From: CAZMNY01 sp964635375
Lineage (GTDB): Bacteria > Planctomycetota > Planctomycetia > Pirellulales > Pirellulaceae
Assembly (NCBI GenBank): GCA_964635375.1
Contig: CAZWOU010000010.1
Location: 1 to 64,000 of the forward strand
Direction: 5' to 3'
Length of the DNA: 64,000 bases
The notes under the pieces were generated by a model. That model was not told the origin of the DNA, ran no database searches, and saw only the letters and a list, made by a program, of their open reading frames with translations. This document shows, piece by piece, positions 47,253 through 55,826 of the stretch; position 1 is the first letter of the stretch, and each line of letters starts with the position of its first letter. A program made the translations under genes and the position numbers.

Positions 47253-48155
47253 ATGGCAGCATCGGATTCGACAATTGAAGAGGTGATAAAGACCTACCGT
47301 CAGGCGGCGGAGGCGTCTTGTCACCGCGAAGCGTGCCTCGTCGAGCTGGGGGCGGCGGACGCCGAGGACATCGTCATCTCGACGGATCTACACGGCCAGC
47401 GACTGAGTTTCCGCCAGGTGCTGAAGGTCACCGACTGGCCGAACCACCCCCGGCGGCACCTGATAATGCAGGAGGTGTGTCACGGCGGCCCCCACTACCC
47501 TCACGGCGGGTGCATGTCACATTTGCTGCTCGAGGACATCGCGGCGCTAAAGGCCGAGCACCCTGACCGCTTCCACTTCCTGCTCAGCAACCATGAGTTG
47601 GCCGAGTTAATGGACTTCCCCATCACCAAGTCCAATCGCATGCTGAACCTGCATTTTCGCAATGGGATGCGAGTTATGTATGGGGACGCGTGCGAAGAGG
47701 TGCGTTCGGCCATGTCGGGCTTTCTCCGCAGCTGCCCGCTCGCAGTACGTCTCGACAATGGCGTGTTCATCTGTCACAGCGCGCCGGCGAGCGTCGATGA
47801 GATGGGGTTTGACCCCGCGATTTTTGAGCGTCGGTTGCAGGCCAGCGACTTGGAGACGGGAGGCGCCGCATTTCGTCTCGTCTGGGGCCGAGATTTTCGC
47901 CAAGAGAATGCGGACGCCTTCTGCAAACTCGTGAACGCAGACCTCCTGATTCACGGTCATGAGCCTTGCCCTGAAGGCGTTCACGCCCCGAATGAGCGGC
48001 AGGTAATTCTCGACAGCTGCGGCAATCACGCTCGAATTGCTATCCTCCCGCTCGGTCGGCCGCTCACTCTTCACGATGTCTTGGCCTGTGTTCGGCCGTT
48101 GTTTGAACCGCCCAGCCCAAACGCGTACCCGTTCGCGAGCGAGGATCCCCCATGA
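47253..48155 (+). CDS. Calcineurin-like metallophosphoesterase (PPP type)
   Basis: 300-residue cytoplasmic phosphatase. Metal-binding motifs in order: STDLHGQ (GDxHG equivalent with Ser for Gly), LLSNHEL (GNHE equivalent), FICHSAP, and LIHGHEP. The usual GDxVDRG motif is replaced by a region around QEVCHGGPHYPHGG, so the second motif is unusual. It may remove phosphate from protein or nucleotide substrates, perhaps opposing the Ser/Thr kinases. A tiny membrane-protein gene overlaps its stop (ATGA), suggesting membrane recruitment or simple coupling. Confidence 0.82.
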   Translation: MAASDSTIEEVIKTYRQAAEASCHREACLVELGAADAEDIVISTDLHGQRLSFRQVLKVTDWPNHPRRHLIMQEVCHGGPHYPHGGCMSHLLLEDIAALKAEHPDRFHFLLSNHELAELMDFPITKSNRMLNLHFRNGMRVMYGDACEEVRSAMSGFLRSCPLAVRLDNGVFICHSAPASVDEMGFDPAIFERRLQASDLETGGAAFRLVWGRDFRQENADAFCKLVNADLLIHGHEPCPEGVHAPNERQVILDSCGNHARIAILPLGRPLTLHDVLACVRPLFEPPSPNAYPFASEDPP

Positions 48156-48346
48156 TTCGAAGGCGTTTTTCGATCTTGCAGATGATGCTCGTGATGCTCG
48201 TGTTTTGCGTCTTGGCGGCCGCGGTACGCCATGCCGTATCGGGGCAAACCGAGGTCTCGCCGCTGATTTTCATGCTGATGCTGATGTGCTCCCCCGTGCT
48301 CCTGATGGTCATCGTCAGCATCGTGCGCACTCTGTCCAAGCGGTAG
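48152..48346 (+). CDS. 64-residue membrane protein
   Basis: Starts in the stop codon of the phosphatase gene (ATGA). The sequence begins MIRRRFSILQMMLVMLVF and has two hydrophobic segments (about 8-28 and 36-58) with a short polar loop. The RRFSILQMMLVM start is a common planctomycete membrane-protein beginning. Function unknown; coupling to the phosphatase is the only clue. Confidence 0.7.
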   Translation: MIRRRFSILQMMLVMLVFCVLAAAVRHAVSGQTEVSPLIFMLMLMCSPVLLMVIVSIVRTLSKR

Positions 48347-48649
48347 GAAGCCGAGCTTCGAGACATCGTGGCGGGCAAGGCGGCAGCCCCCTCTTGCAGA
48401 CTCGGCTTGCCTGGCATTCACCTACGATAATGAGCGGCTCGGCGGGCAGCATCAGTTGTTCCGGACGTGGCGATGATGATGATCAAGCCGAATTGTTCAA
48501 CTATTCGGCATTTGACGCCGATGATGAAGGCAGACGCTGATTCGCCAGTCTCGATCAAGTTGCTGGCGTTTTTCCGGACCCAGGCCGCCCCGCAGCGGCG
48601 TAGCGAAATCGCGGTCGTCGATGACCGACCGTAGAAGGAAAGAAGTGAA
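48347..48649. other. Intergenic stretch
   Basis: No convincing gene. A 7-bp inverted repeat (GCCGAAT at 48487-48493, ATTCGGC at 48503-48509) could form a hairpin but lacks a T-run. AAGGA near 48636 serves the next gene. Confidence 0.4.
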
Positions 48650-49063
48650 ATGACACGATTGCTCTTCGCCGCGATCGCGGTTTGCGCGTTCACGTCCGTT
48701 GGTTGCCGCCACCACAACCTAGCCAAAAACGGCTGTGATGGATGCGACAAAGCCTCCAAAGTCGCCGAGTGCTCAAATTGCGGCACGGTCCAGCAAGCCA
48801 GTTACAGCGGCTCCGCTGGCTGCAGCACCTGTGGGAACGGCCATTCCGGCGATCCGGGCACCGGCGGTTACGCCTGGGGCGGACACGGCGTTGGTCTCGG
48901 CGGACTCGGCAACCCGCAAGCGGTGCCGCGTATCCCACACGGGCAGTATCCTGGAAATATCGGTCCCGCAGGACCAAGCTCCGCTGCCGTCGGCTACCCC
49001 TACTACACCACTCGAGGTCCCCGTGACTTCCTGATGGACAAACCGCCGACCATCGGTAACTAG
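48650..49063 (+). CDS. Small Cys/Gly-rich lipoprotein
   Basis: 137 residues. A lipoprotein signal ends CAFTSVGC. The mature part has three CxxC pairs (CDGC, CSNC, CSTC) in the first 55 residues, suggesting metal binding or disulfides, then a Gly-rich linker. The C terminus, YYTTRGPRDFLMDKPPTIGN, is a tail seen in many planctomycete small lipoproteins. ATG 48650 follows an AAGGAAAG site. A terminator follows 134 bases after its stop. Confidence 0.8.
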   Translation: MTRLLFAAIAVCAFTSVGCRHHNLAKNGCDGCDKASKVAECSNCGTVQQASYSGSAGCSTCGNGHSGDPGTGGYAWGGHGVGLGGLGNPQAVPRIPHGQYPGNIGPAGPSSAAVGYPYYTTRGPRDFLMDKPPTIGN

Positions 49064-49196
49064 GCCGGATGGGGCGCGGACAAGCCTGTCCAATTGTGCG
49101 GCCAGTTTGGCTGCGGTTAGTTTGGACACAGCCAGTTGGCTGCGGCTGCCCGAGGGACGGGCAACGGCCGCCCAAGTCGTTCAGCCCGCCGCAAAG

Positions 49197-49222
49197 GGCG
49201 AGTCTTCTCGACTCGCCTTTTT
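49197..49222 (+). terminator. Rho-independent terminator
   Basis: GGCGAGTC (49197-49204) and GACTCGCC (49210-49217) form a perfect 8-bp stem with a TTCTC loop, followed by TTTTT (49218-49222). It ends the lipoprotein transcript just before the convergent ketosynthase gene. Confidence 0.92.
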
Positions 49223-49243
49223 GGCAGCGGGTAAGGCACTTGG

Positions 49244-50521
49244 CTAAACTCGCCCCACAACGAGCGTGATGTTCTGGCCGCCGAAGCCGAAACTATTGTT
49301 CAGTGCGAGGTTGCATTCCGCTTCAATCGCCTCGTTGGGAATGTAGTACAAGTCGCACTCGGGATCCGGATTCTCATAATTGATCGTGGGCGGCAAGACA
49401 TTGTCGCGCATTGCCATCAGGCAGACGATCAATTCAGTTACGCCGGCGGCCGCGATCAAGTGCCCCATCATGCTCTTGGTGCTGGAAATCGGCAACTGTT
49501 CCGCTCTCTCCCCGAACACCTCTCGGCAGGCCCGCGTTTCAACCCGGTCGTTGACGGTGGTGCTTGTACCGTGAGCGTTGACATACTGGATGTCGTCAGG
49601 CGACCGCTGAGCATCCTGTAGGGCCCGATTCATGCAGGCGATGGCGCCGCGTCCCTCGGGATGAATGTCGGTGATTCGATAGGCGTCAGCGGTGGCGCCA
49701 TAGCCGAGGATTTCACCGTACATGTGGGCGCCGCGTTGTCTGGCCTGCTCATATTCTTCCAGCACAACCATGGCGGCGCCTTCACCGAGTACAAATCCAT
49801 TTCGCAAGCGGTCAAAGGGTCGCGAAGCTTTTGTCGGATTGTCGTTACTGGTGGAGAGGGCGGTAAGCAGATTGAAACCGGTCACGCCGAGCGGGTGAAT
49901 CATGCTATGAGTTCCGCCGGAAATCATCGCATCCGCGTCGCCTCGGCGGATTATTTCGGTCGCTTCGCCGATCGCCTGGCTACTTGCCGCGCAAGCAGTA
50001 AGGCAGTTGGCATTGGGTCCCTGGGCGTTGAACATGCTCGCCAAATGGCCGGCAGGCATGTTGGGCTCTTGTTCAAGCTCAATCGTGGGATCGAGGATAT
50101 CGAGACCGACTTTGGTAAATTCGGCCAGATCCAAGGCGCCGCTCGCGGTCGCTGCGGACATCATCTTCGAGAACGAGTCAAAGTCCTGATTGCCTTCGCC
50201 ACTGCCCAGATAGACTCCGAGACGCGTGGGGGCCAGCTGGCAATCCTCGATGCCGGAACCATCGACAGCCTGCCGCGCCGCAGCCGCGGCAAATCGCGTG
50301 TGCCGAGCTCGATCCTCCCAGTACGAAAGATCGTGGCCATCGGTTATCGTTTGCCAATTCTTAACTTCGGCAGCGATCTTTGTCTTGAACCGGCTGGCGT
50401 CGAAAATCGTGGTGAAATCCACGCCCGATTCGCCCTCTTTCAAACCGCTCCACACCGTTTCAATATCGTGCCCCATCGGGTTGATTGAGCCGATCCCGGT
50501 GATGACAACTCGCCTTCTCAT
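49244..50521 (-). CDS. 3-oxoacyl-ACP synthase II (FabF-like), intact
   Basis: 425-residue condensing enzyme with all catalytic residues: Cys177 (CLTACAASS), His317 (NAHGTST) and His354 (KSMMGHLIAAAG). It extends acyl-ACP with malonyl-ACP. It is the last gene of a four-gene minus-strand cassette (hotdog - ACP - hotdog - KS) with gaps of 133, 82 and 42 bases. Such cassettes serve a dedicated acyl chain as often as bulk fatty-acid synthesis; no reductase (FabG/FabI) or malonyltransferase lies here, which favours a specialised role. Contrast with the degenerate paralogue at 7145-8413. Confidence 0.93.
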   Translation of the reverse strand: MRRRVVITGIGSINPMGHDIETVWSGLKEGESGVDFTTIFDASRFKTKIAAEVKNWQTITDGHDLSYWEDRARHTRFAAAAARQAVDGSGIEDCQLAPTRLGVYLGSGEGNQDFDSFSKMMSAATASGALDLAEFTKVGLDILDPTIELEQEPNMPAGHLASMFNAQGPNANCLTACAASSQAIGEATEIIRRGDADAMISGGTHSMIHPLGVTGFNLLTALSTSNDNPTKASRPFDRLRNGFVLGEGAAMVVLEEYEQARQRGAHMYGEILGYGATADAYRITDIHPEGRGAIACMNRALQDAQRSPDDIQYVNAHGTSTTVNDRVETRACREVFGERAEQLPISSTKSMMGHLIAAAGVTELIVCLMAMRDNVLPPTINYENPDPECDLYYIPNEAIEAECNLALNNSFGFGGQNITLVVGRV

Positions 50522-50563
50522 GGGTGGACCTTTGGTGGTGCTAGTTGAGTGAAAGCGTTCCTG

Positions 50564-51136
50564 TCAAGTCTTGAGATACTCGACTTCGGCCTCAAGCAAA
50601 TGCGGCGGGATGGTAAGAGGCCGTCCATCGGCGTCGACACCGATGCCGTAGAGCCCAAAGCTCCTCAGCATGTAGAGGAAATCGGCGTGGTCAAACAGCT
50701 CGCGGGGAAAACGGTCATCGAGATGGGCAAATACGAGTTGGACTTCCGCCTGTAGCTTGTCGCCCACATGGCTCGTTCCTTCGACGATGGCGCCGTCCGA
50801 CTGCATGTTCTGCACCGTCGTTTCGAATCGCAGCTGATCGCCCATGGTCGCTGGGAAATGGAACGTTGCCCTACCAATCTTGGCAAGCACGACACGCTCC
50901 AAGAATTGGTTGTGCTCACCGACCAGCAAACCGCCAGTTTGCGCGAGCCCCTCGACGATCAGCGACGGCGGATAAGTCGGCCATCCGGGCGTATAATCAT
51001 CCAAGTGGAATTCAGCGCGAGTGATGTTTTTGGTCGCGACGGCGCGCTTACCGCTCTCAAACTCGAGAAAGCGGTCGATCCAAAACCAACGCATCACGGC
51101 AGGAGTCTCGTCTGACAAACGGAAGGGGTTTGCCAT
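50564..51136 (-). CDS. FabA/FabZ-like hotdog protein lacking the catalytic His
   Basis: 190 residues of the hotdog dehydratase fold. The active-site region YTPGWPTYPPSLIVE lines up without gaps with the FabZ stretch that runs from catalytic His to catalytic Glu. Tyr48 stands where His is expected; Glu62 is kept. GLAQTGG follows, and VVLAKIGRATFHFP with GDQLRFETTVQ are normal hotdog strands. It may therefore not dehydrate, but bind acyl-ACP or pair with the intact hotdog protein encoded two genes upstream. ATG 51136 is taken; a second in-frame ATG at 51094 is possible. Confidence 0.85.
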   Translation of the reverse strand: MANPFRLSDETPAVMRWFWIDRFLEFESGKRAVATKNITRAEFHLDDYTPGWPTYPPSLIVEGLAQTGGLLVGEHNQFLERVVLAKIGRATFHFPATMGDQLRFETTVQNMQSDGAIVEGTSHVGDKLQAEVQLVFAHLDDRFPRELFDHADFLYMLRSFGLYGIGVDADGRPLTIPPHLLEAEVEYLKT

Positions 51137-51218
51137 CCTGATCGTTCAGGAGGCGATATGGGACAGGCCATCAGCCTGCCAACAAAGGCTCGCGCCGTCT
51201 GAACCCACTGCGGGCTGG

Positions 51219-51605
51219 CTAGGCGCCTACTTTTGTTTCGATATAGCGGCAAAGATCGTTTACGGTGAGCAAGTTGCCAAACTCTTGCAACGCGGGGTTC
51301 TCTTCAAACTTGGTCAGGTCGGCGAATGGCATCCGCTTCTTCAGCTCTTCCACGCCCGCACTCGTGACCTTACCGTTCTCGACATATTCCGCATTGGTCA
51401 GAATGTCCTCGGGGAACAACTCGGATCGGGGAATTTCAATTTCAAAGGCCTTTTCCAAACGGAAAACGATATCCAGGAAATCGATCGATTCAGCGCCCAG
51501 GTCGCCAACCATTGTGGCGTCCGCCGTAACCTCGTCGTCATCCACGCCGAGAGCTTCCATCAGCGCCTCGCGAACCTTCTCAAAGACTTCGTCTTTCGTC
51601 GGCAT
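51219..51605 (-). CDS. Acyl carrier protein, long variant
   Basis: 128 residues, against about 80 for a standard ACP. The core has VFEKVREALMEALGVDDDEV and DLGAESIDFLDIVFRLEKAF with the phosphopantetheine Ser40. An insertion of roughly 45 residues (ILTNAEYVENGKVTSAGVEELKKRMPFADL...) precedes the final helix. Long ACPs of this form are family members used in specialised acyl pathways (recalled, not searched). ATG 51605 follows GGAG. It sits between the two hotdog genes and presumably carries the chain they and the KS act on. Confidence 0.92.
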   Translation of the reverse strand: MPTKDEVFEKVREALMEALGVDDDEVTADATMVGDLGAESIDFLDIVFRLEKAFEIEIPRSELFPEDILTNAEYVENGKVTSAGVEELKKRMPFADLTKFEENPALQEFGNLLTVNDLCRYIETKVGA

Positions 51606-51738
51606 TGTCACTTCTCCAAGTCGGCAAATTGTATTTCGTATCGACACAGTCGCATCGATGGCAGTTATTGTCTTCGAGCGTCTGAGCCCACAATATGTAC
51701 TTTGAACTCAAACCCAACTGGCGCTTCACAAGCAGCAT

Positions 51739-52230
51739 TTAGATTGCGTCGGCAGGTTGGGGCTGAATCTCTTCGTAAAACTCTCGAAAGTTCCGTAGCA
51801 TCCTCGCATCCATCGTGGCCAGTTGAGGATCAGCGTCGGCCAAATTGGATCGGGCTAGAATCAAGCGGGCGGTCACGGCGACAGAGCCGTCCACCGTTCC
51901 TTCCGTCTTCAGCGTCGTCAGAGCCCCATCCTCTTTCAAGATCTTGGCGGTCACGACAAGTCGCTGGCCCGGCTGCACAAAGTCTTTGTACTTCACGTTG
52001 CGGGCTTCCTTGAGCACCACCATCGCATGGGCAAAGTCTTCACTCTTGCGAACCAGGAAGGCGGCGGCCTGAAACATGGCCTCCAACATCAGCACGCCGG
52101 GCATCACGGCAAAACGAGGAAAGTGGTCCTTGAGGTAGGTTTCGTCCGCGTGCAAGTCCTTGACCGCGACAATCGATTTGCCCACCTGGATCTCAGTTAT
52201 TCGATCGATTTGGCGAAAACGCATCGACAT
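51739..52230 (-). CDS. FabZ-like 3-hydroxyacyl-ACP dehydratase, intact
   Basis: 163-residue hotdog protein with catalytic His36 and Glu50 in DHFPRFAVMPGVLMLEAMFQ, the canonical FabZ pattern. FRQIDRITEI at the N terminus and KYKDFVQPGQRLVV are typical. It dehydrates beta-hydroxyacyl-ACP. First gene of the hotdog - ACP - hotdog - KS cassette. Start ATG 52230, or the ATG six bases on; no ribosome-binding site is obvious. The divergent gene is PTS enzyme I. Confidence 0.9.
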   Translation of the reverse strand: MSMRFRQIDRITEIQVGKSIVAVKDLHADETYLKDHFPRFAVMPGVLMLEAMFQAAAFLVRKSEDFAHAMVVLKEARNVKYKDFVQPGQRLVVTAKILKEDGALTTLKTEGTVDGSVAVTARLILARSNLADADPQLATMDARMLRNFREFYEEIQPQPADAI

Positions 52231-52465
52231 TTGTCTGAAAACCGAAATCTCGGCGGGAGGACTGGGCTATTTAGGAAAACAACCTCAAGTTGCCACCCAA
52301 TTCTTGCAGCCTGCAATGCACCGGGCAAAGCGAATTAGTATAGTCACCACCCCAGATTGCCACAACCGAGGCTTTCCTGCACCCGGGGGGAGAAGCTAAG
52401 TCGGAACGGTGAAATGCTTTGCGATGCCCTTCTTGGCCGCCTTTGGGCCTGATACATTTCCACCT

Positions 52466-54223
52466 ATGTTCAAAGGCATTGGCGTATCTCCGGGTGTTTC
52501 CGTGGGGCGAGCCTACTGCATCCAAGAGATATTCGTAAATCCCGATACCAAGCAGCTGGCTGATGCGGAGGTCACCGACGAGCTCGCGCGGTACGAGCAA
52601 GCTCGAGTGAAGACCGCCAAGGATCTGCGCGCCTTACGCGCCAAAGTGGAAAGACAGGTCGGCGCCGCGGAAGCTCAGATCTTTTCCGTCCACGAAGCGA
52701 TTCTCAGCGACCCGGCTTTCAAAGACAAAGTTCGGCATTGGGTGGCCGATGAGCGGCAGACGGCCGCGTCCGCGATCCAGCGATTGCTGAACGACTACAC
52801 GGCCATTTTTGCCAAGACGAAGGATGAATACCTACGCGAACGTCTGAACGACGTCCGCGATGTGGCAATTCGATTGAGTTCGCATCTCTCGGACGTACTC
52901 CAGCCCGATTCGGGCGCCCTGGATGGGCCTCTGATCGTGGTGGCCGATGAACTACTCCCCTCCCACGTTGTCGTGCTCGGGGATGTTGAAGTCAAAGGAA
53001 TCGTGACCGAGTCTGGAAGCCAGACGAGCCATGCCGCTATCATCGCGCGGAGCCGTGGCATCCCGGCCGTTTCCGGAGTTCAGGGCCTGCTGAGGCAAGT
53101 CAAGAACGGCGACGACATCGTTGTCGACGGCCGGCAAGGACAGGTCATCGTCAACCCGGACGCTGAGTCGTTGGCTGCCTACCGAAAGCTGGAGCGGGAG
53201 TTCTTTCACCTCAAAGACCAACTGGCGGAGAATCGCGATCGCCCAGCGATTTCAGCTGACGGCGAACCGATAGAGTTGCTCGCCAATGTCAACAACGTCA
53301 GTGATGTCGAGGCCGCCAAGGCAATGGGAGCCACCGGCGTCGGTCTCTATCGCACCGAGTACTTGTTTCTCGACCACGCAACGGTGCCTGACGAAGACGA
53401 GCAGATCGAGAACTACCGCGCCATTATTCGATCCAGCCCCGGACGGCCAATCGTGATCCGAACTCTGGACATCGGCGGCGACAAGACCGTGCCGTACTTG
53501 GGGCGGATGATCCGCGAAGCCAATCCATTCATGGGCTGGCGGAGCATTCGGCTGTCGTTTGAGCTGCCCGAGTTCTTTACGACTCAGTTGCGCGCGATCA
53601 TGCGGGCTGCGGCCGATGTCGAACACGGCGCTGTGAAAATGATGTTTCCCATGATCACAACGCTCGAAGAAATGAATCGGCTTCACCGAATCGTCTCACG
53701 CGTCCAGCGCCAACTGGAGAAAGAGAAGCATGCTTTTGGGCGAGTTTCAATTGGGATGATGCTTGAGGTTCCCGCCGCAGCGATCACGATCGACAACATG
53801 CTGCACGTCGTTGATTTTGTCTCCATCGGCTCCAACGACTTAGTGCAGTACTTGATGGCCGCCGATCGCGACAATCCCAAAGTCAGCCACCTTTGCCAGC
53901 CGCTTGCGCCGCCCGTTCTGCGGATCTTGGCCAGCGTCATTCGAGCCTGTCGGCGGGCCAAGAAACCACTCACGCTGTGCGGCGAAATGGCCGGGCAACC
54001 GCGAGCCTTCATACTGCTGTACGCCATGGGCCTGCGTAGTTTCAGTATGAGTCCCGCCTTCATTCCAACGATCAAGAATCTAGCGTCCCACCTTAAGAAC
54101 GACGATGCCAAACGCATTCTCAGCAAAGCGATGAGTCTGCGAACCACGGCCAATATCAAACGCTACTTGGCCGAAGAACTCGCCCGCATCTCGCCGGACC
54201 TAGCCATCCTGGACACGAACTAA
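52466..54223 (+). CDS. ptsI: Phosphoenolpyruvate-protein phosphotransferase (PTS enzyme I)
   Basis: 585 residues, normal length. It takes phosphate from PEP and passes it to HPr. It has MFKGIGVSPGVSVGRA at the start, phospho-acceptor His189 in GSQTSHAAIIARSRGIP, the PEP-binding region GVGLYRTEYLF, IRTLDIGGDK, MFPMI, SIGSNDLVQYLMAADRDN, and the active Cys in LCGEMAG. Start ATG 52466 is chosen by family length; an in-frame ATG at 52409 would add 19 atypical residues. No HPr or EII gene is adjacent, so it probably serves a regulatory phosphorelay, or works with distant genes. Confidence 0.95.
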   Translation: MFKGIGVSPGVSVGRAYCIQEIFVNPDTKQLADAEVTDELARYEQARVKTAKDLRALRAKVERQVGAAEAQIFSVHEAILSDPAFKDKVRHWVADERQTAASAIQRLLNDYTAIFAKTKDEYLRERLNDVRDVAIRLSSHLSDVLQPDSGALDGPLIVVADELLPSHVVVLGDVEVKGIVTESGSQTSHAAIIARSRGIPAVSGVQGLLRQVKNGDDIVVDGRQGQVIVNPDAESLAAYRKLEREFFHLKDQLAENRDRPAISADGEPIELLANVNNVSDVEAAKAMGATGVGLYRTEYLFLDHATVPDEDEQIENYRAIIRSSPGRPIVIRTLDIGGDKTVPYLGRMIREANPFMGWRSIRLSFELPEFFTTQLRAIMRAAADVEHGAVKMMFPMITTLEEMNRLHRIVSRVQRQLEKEKHAFGRVSIGMMLEVPAAAITIDNMLHVVDFVSIGSNDLVQYLMAADRDNPKVSHLCQPLAPPVLRILASVIRACRRAKKPLTLCGEMAGQPRAFILLYAMGLRSFSMSPAFIPTIKNLASHLKNDDAKRILSKAMSLRTTANIKRYLAEELARISPDLAILDTN

Positions 54224-54268
54224 AGTCGGCGCAGGCCGATCAGGAAACGCGCCGTCTGAATGGCAGTG

Positions 54269-55705
54269 TCAATACTTCCGACTCAACTGCACGGATAGCT
54301 CGGCGTCAAAATAGCGGCTGGGGGCGGAAGTCAACGGGAAGACGCCGGCGACGCGAAGATTTGTGTCGTTAGCCAGTTCGACGTGAACCCCGGTGGTCGC
54401 GTTCACGACGTTCAGGTTCGTTAGGCGGCTTCCGTAGGTAAACGTCGCCGGGTCGGGTCCAAGGACGGGAATCAGGCGAGAACCCGTCACTACGTCCGGG
54501 CCTTGGAGCGTCGTCGTATAGTGGAGTTCCGCGAGCGCCGCCACGCCGGTACACAGCGGTCTACACTTGTCGCGCAATAGCCACACGCCCCCAGACACGT
54601 TGAAGTGTAGTAGATTCTGTTCGTTGTACTTGCCGTAGGACCCAACGGCCCCGCCTGGTTCGAGGCCCGTGAAGCTGACCCTGTTACCATTGGTCGGCAC
54701 ATCCAATTGGATGAACGCATGCCGAAACACAAGGTCGTTCGGCGTCTGCATCAGAGCAACGAAGGGAGCCAGGTGGACTGCGTCGTTGTGCACGTCGTAA
54801 CGCGTTCGGCCGATGATGGCGGACGCATCGCTGCCAGTGGGGACTTCGACGCCCAGTCCGGCGGATAGCACGTTGTCGCAGTTCTCGTAGACGATTCTCT
54901 TGAAGATCAAGCTGACATTGCCGACGTCGCCGCCGCCCATGGAGACATTATCGTTGACCGCGGGCGCACTCACATCAAAACTCAAAGACGGCAGGCTCGC
55001 CAGGGGAAGGCGAATCTCCAACGAAGAGCATCCGTCGTGAAACGTCTGCTCCCAACCACAGGTGTACCGATCCAAGGACAATTTATTGCCAACCACGGTG
55101 ACTGGAAGGGACGTGGTCGTCACCTGCTCAATCGGATGGCGGTAGTGGTTGTAGTTGAAGTAGATGCGGTCGACAGGCAAGGCCTTGTTGTGTTCGGCTA
55201 CGAGCAAGCCTCGCACACCGCCTGCCAGGGGCAAATCGGCCGTAGTAACTGCCGTGCTCACTGCGGCCACATCCGTCTCCAGGGCCGTTAGCACGCCCCC
55301 TCGCAACACAATATCGCCAAACATGTCCGGAACGCTCGCGAGTCGCACGCGAGATGGTGTCGTTCGGTAGTCCCCAAACCAAGCCGTCAGGCGAGGAGAT
55401 CGCGAAGGGCGTCGCGCCGCCCGGCCTCGAGGCGAGCCCAGCGGGTCGCGCAAGTAGCTGTTTCGTGAACGCAGTGGCGGCGTCCGGGCATCCTCGGGTT
55501 CCCCCTGCGGAGGTCGCTCTTGCGGTCGCGTAGCGAGCGGACGAGTCGGCGGCGGCTCCTGGGGCGTCGGTTCTAGCGGCTGTTGAGCCTGAGCGCAGCA
55601 GACCAGCGAAAGCCAACAACAGGCGGCCAGACGTGAATATGCCAGCAGTGAAGATGCCAAAGGTGAATTTGGTTGCCGAGTTCGGCAATTCCCTGGAAAG
55701 GCCAT
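54269..55705 (-). CDS. Outer-membrane beta-barrel-like hypothetical protein
   Basis: 478 residues from ATG 55705. Signal peptide with hydrophobic SRLAACCWLSLVCCAQAQ, then a Pro/Arg-rich stretch (about 40-100), then a beta-rich domain: DRIYFNYNHYRH, LPVTVVGNKLSLDRYT, GVEVPTGSDASAII, HAFIQLDVPTNGNRVSFTG, and final strand FDAELSVQLSRKY. Alternating hydrophobic strands and an aromatic C-terminal residue suggest a barrel in the outer membrane. A TTG at 55825, two bases past the kinase stop, could extend it by 40 residues, but has no ribosome-binding site. Confidence 0.75.
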   Translation of the reverse strand: MAFPGNCRTRQPNSPLASSLLAYSRLAACCWLSLVCCAQAQQPLEPTPQEPPPTRPLATRPQERPPQGEPEDARTPPLRSRNSYLRDPLGSPRGRAARRPSRSPRLTAWFGDYRTTPSRVRLASVPDMFGDIVLRGGVLTALETDVAAVSTAVTTADLPLAGGVRGLLVAEHNKALPVDRIYFNYNHYRHPIEQVTTTSLPVTVVGNKLSLDRYTCGWEQTFHDGCSSLEIRLPLASLPSLSFDVSAPAVNDNVSMGGGDVGNVSLIFKRIVYENCDNVLSAGLGVEVPTGSDASAIIGRTRYDVHNDAVHLAPFVALMQTPNDLVFRHAFIQLDVPTNGNRVSFTGLEPGGAVGSYGKYNEQNLLHFNVSGGVWLLRDKCRPLCTGVAALAELHYTTTLQGPDVVTGSRLIPVLGPDPATFTYGSRLTNLNVVNATTGVHVELANDTNLRVAGVFPLTSAPSRYFDAELSVQLSRKY

Positions 55706-55826
55706 CCTCGAGTGACGCGGGAAGCGACTGAGCCGGTATTGCCGCCTCTTCCTCTTGATCGGTCGACTCGAGAGATTTGGCCAGACGAATCCCCGAAGTC
55801 GCTGGAACGCGGAGGAGAGAGACAAA

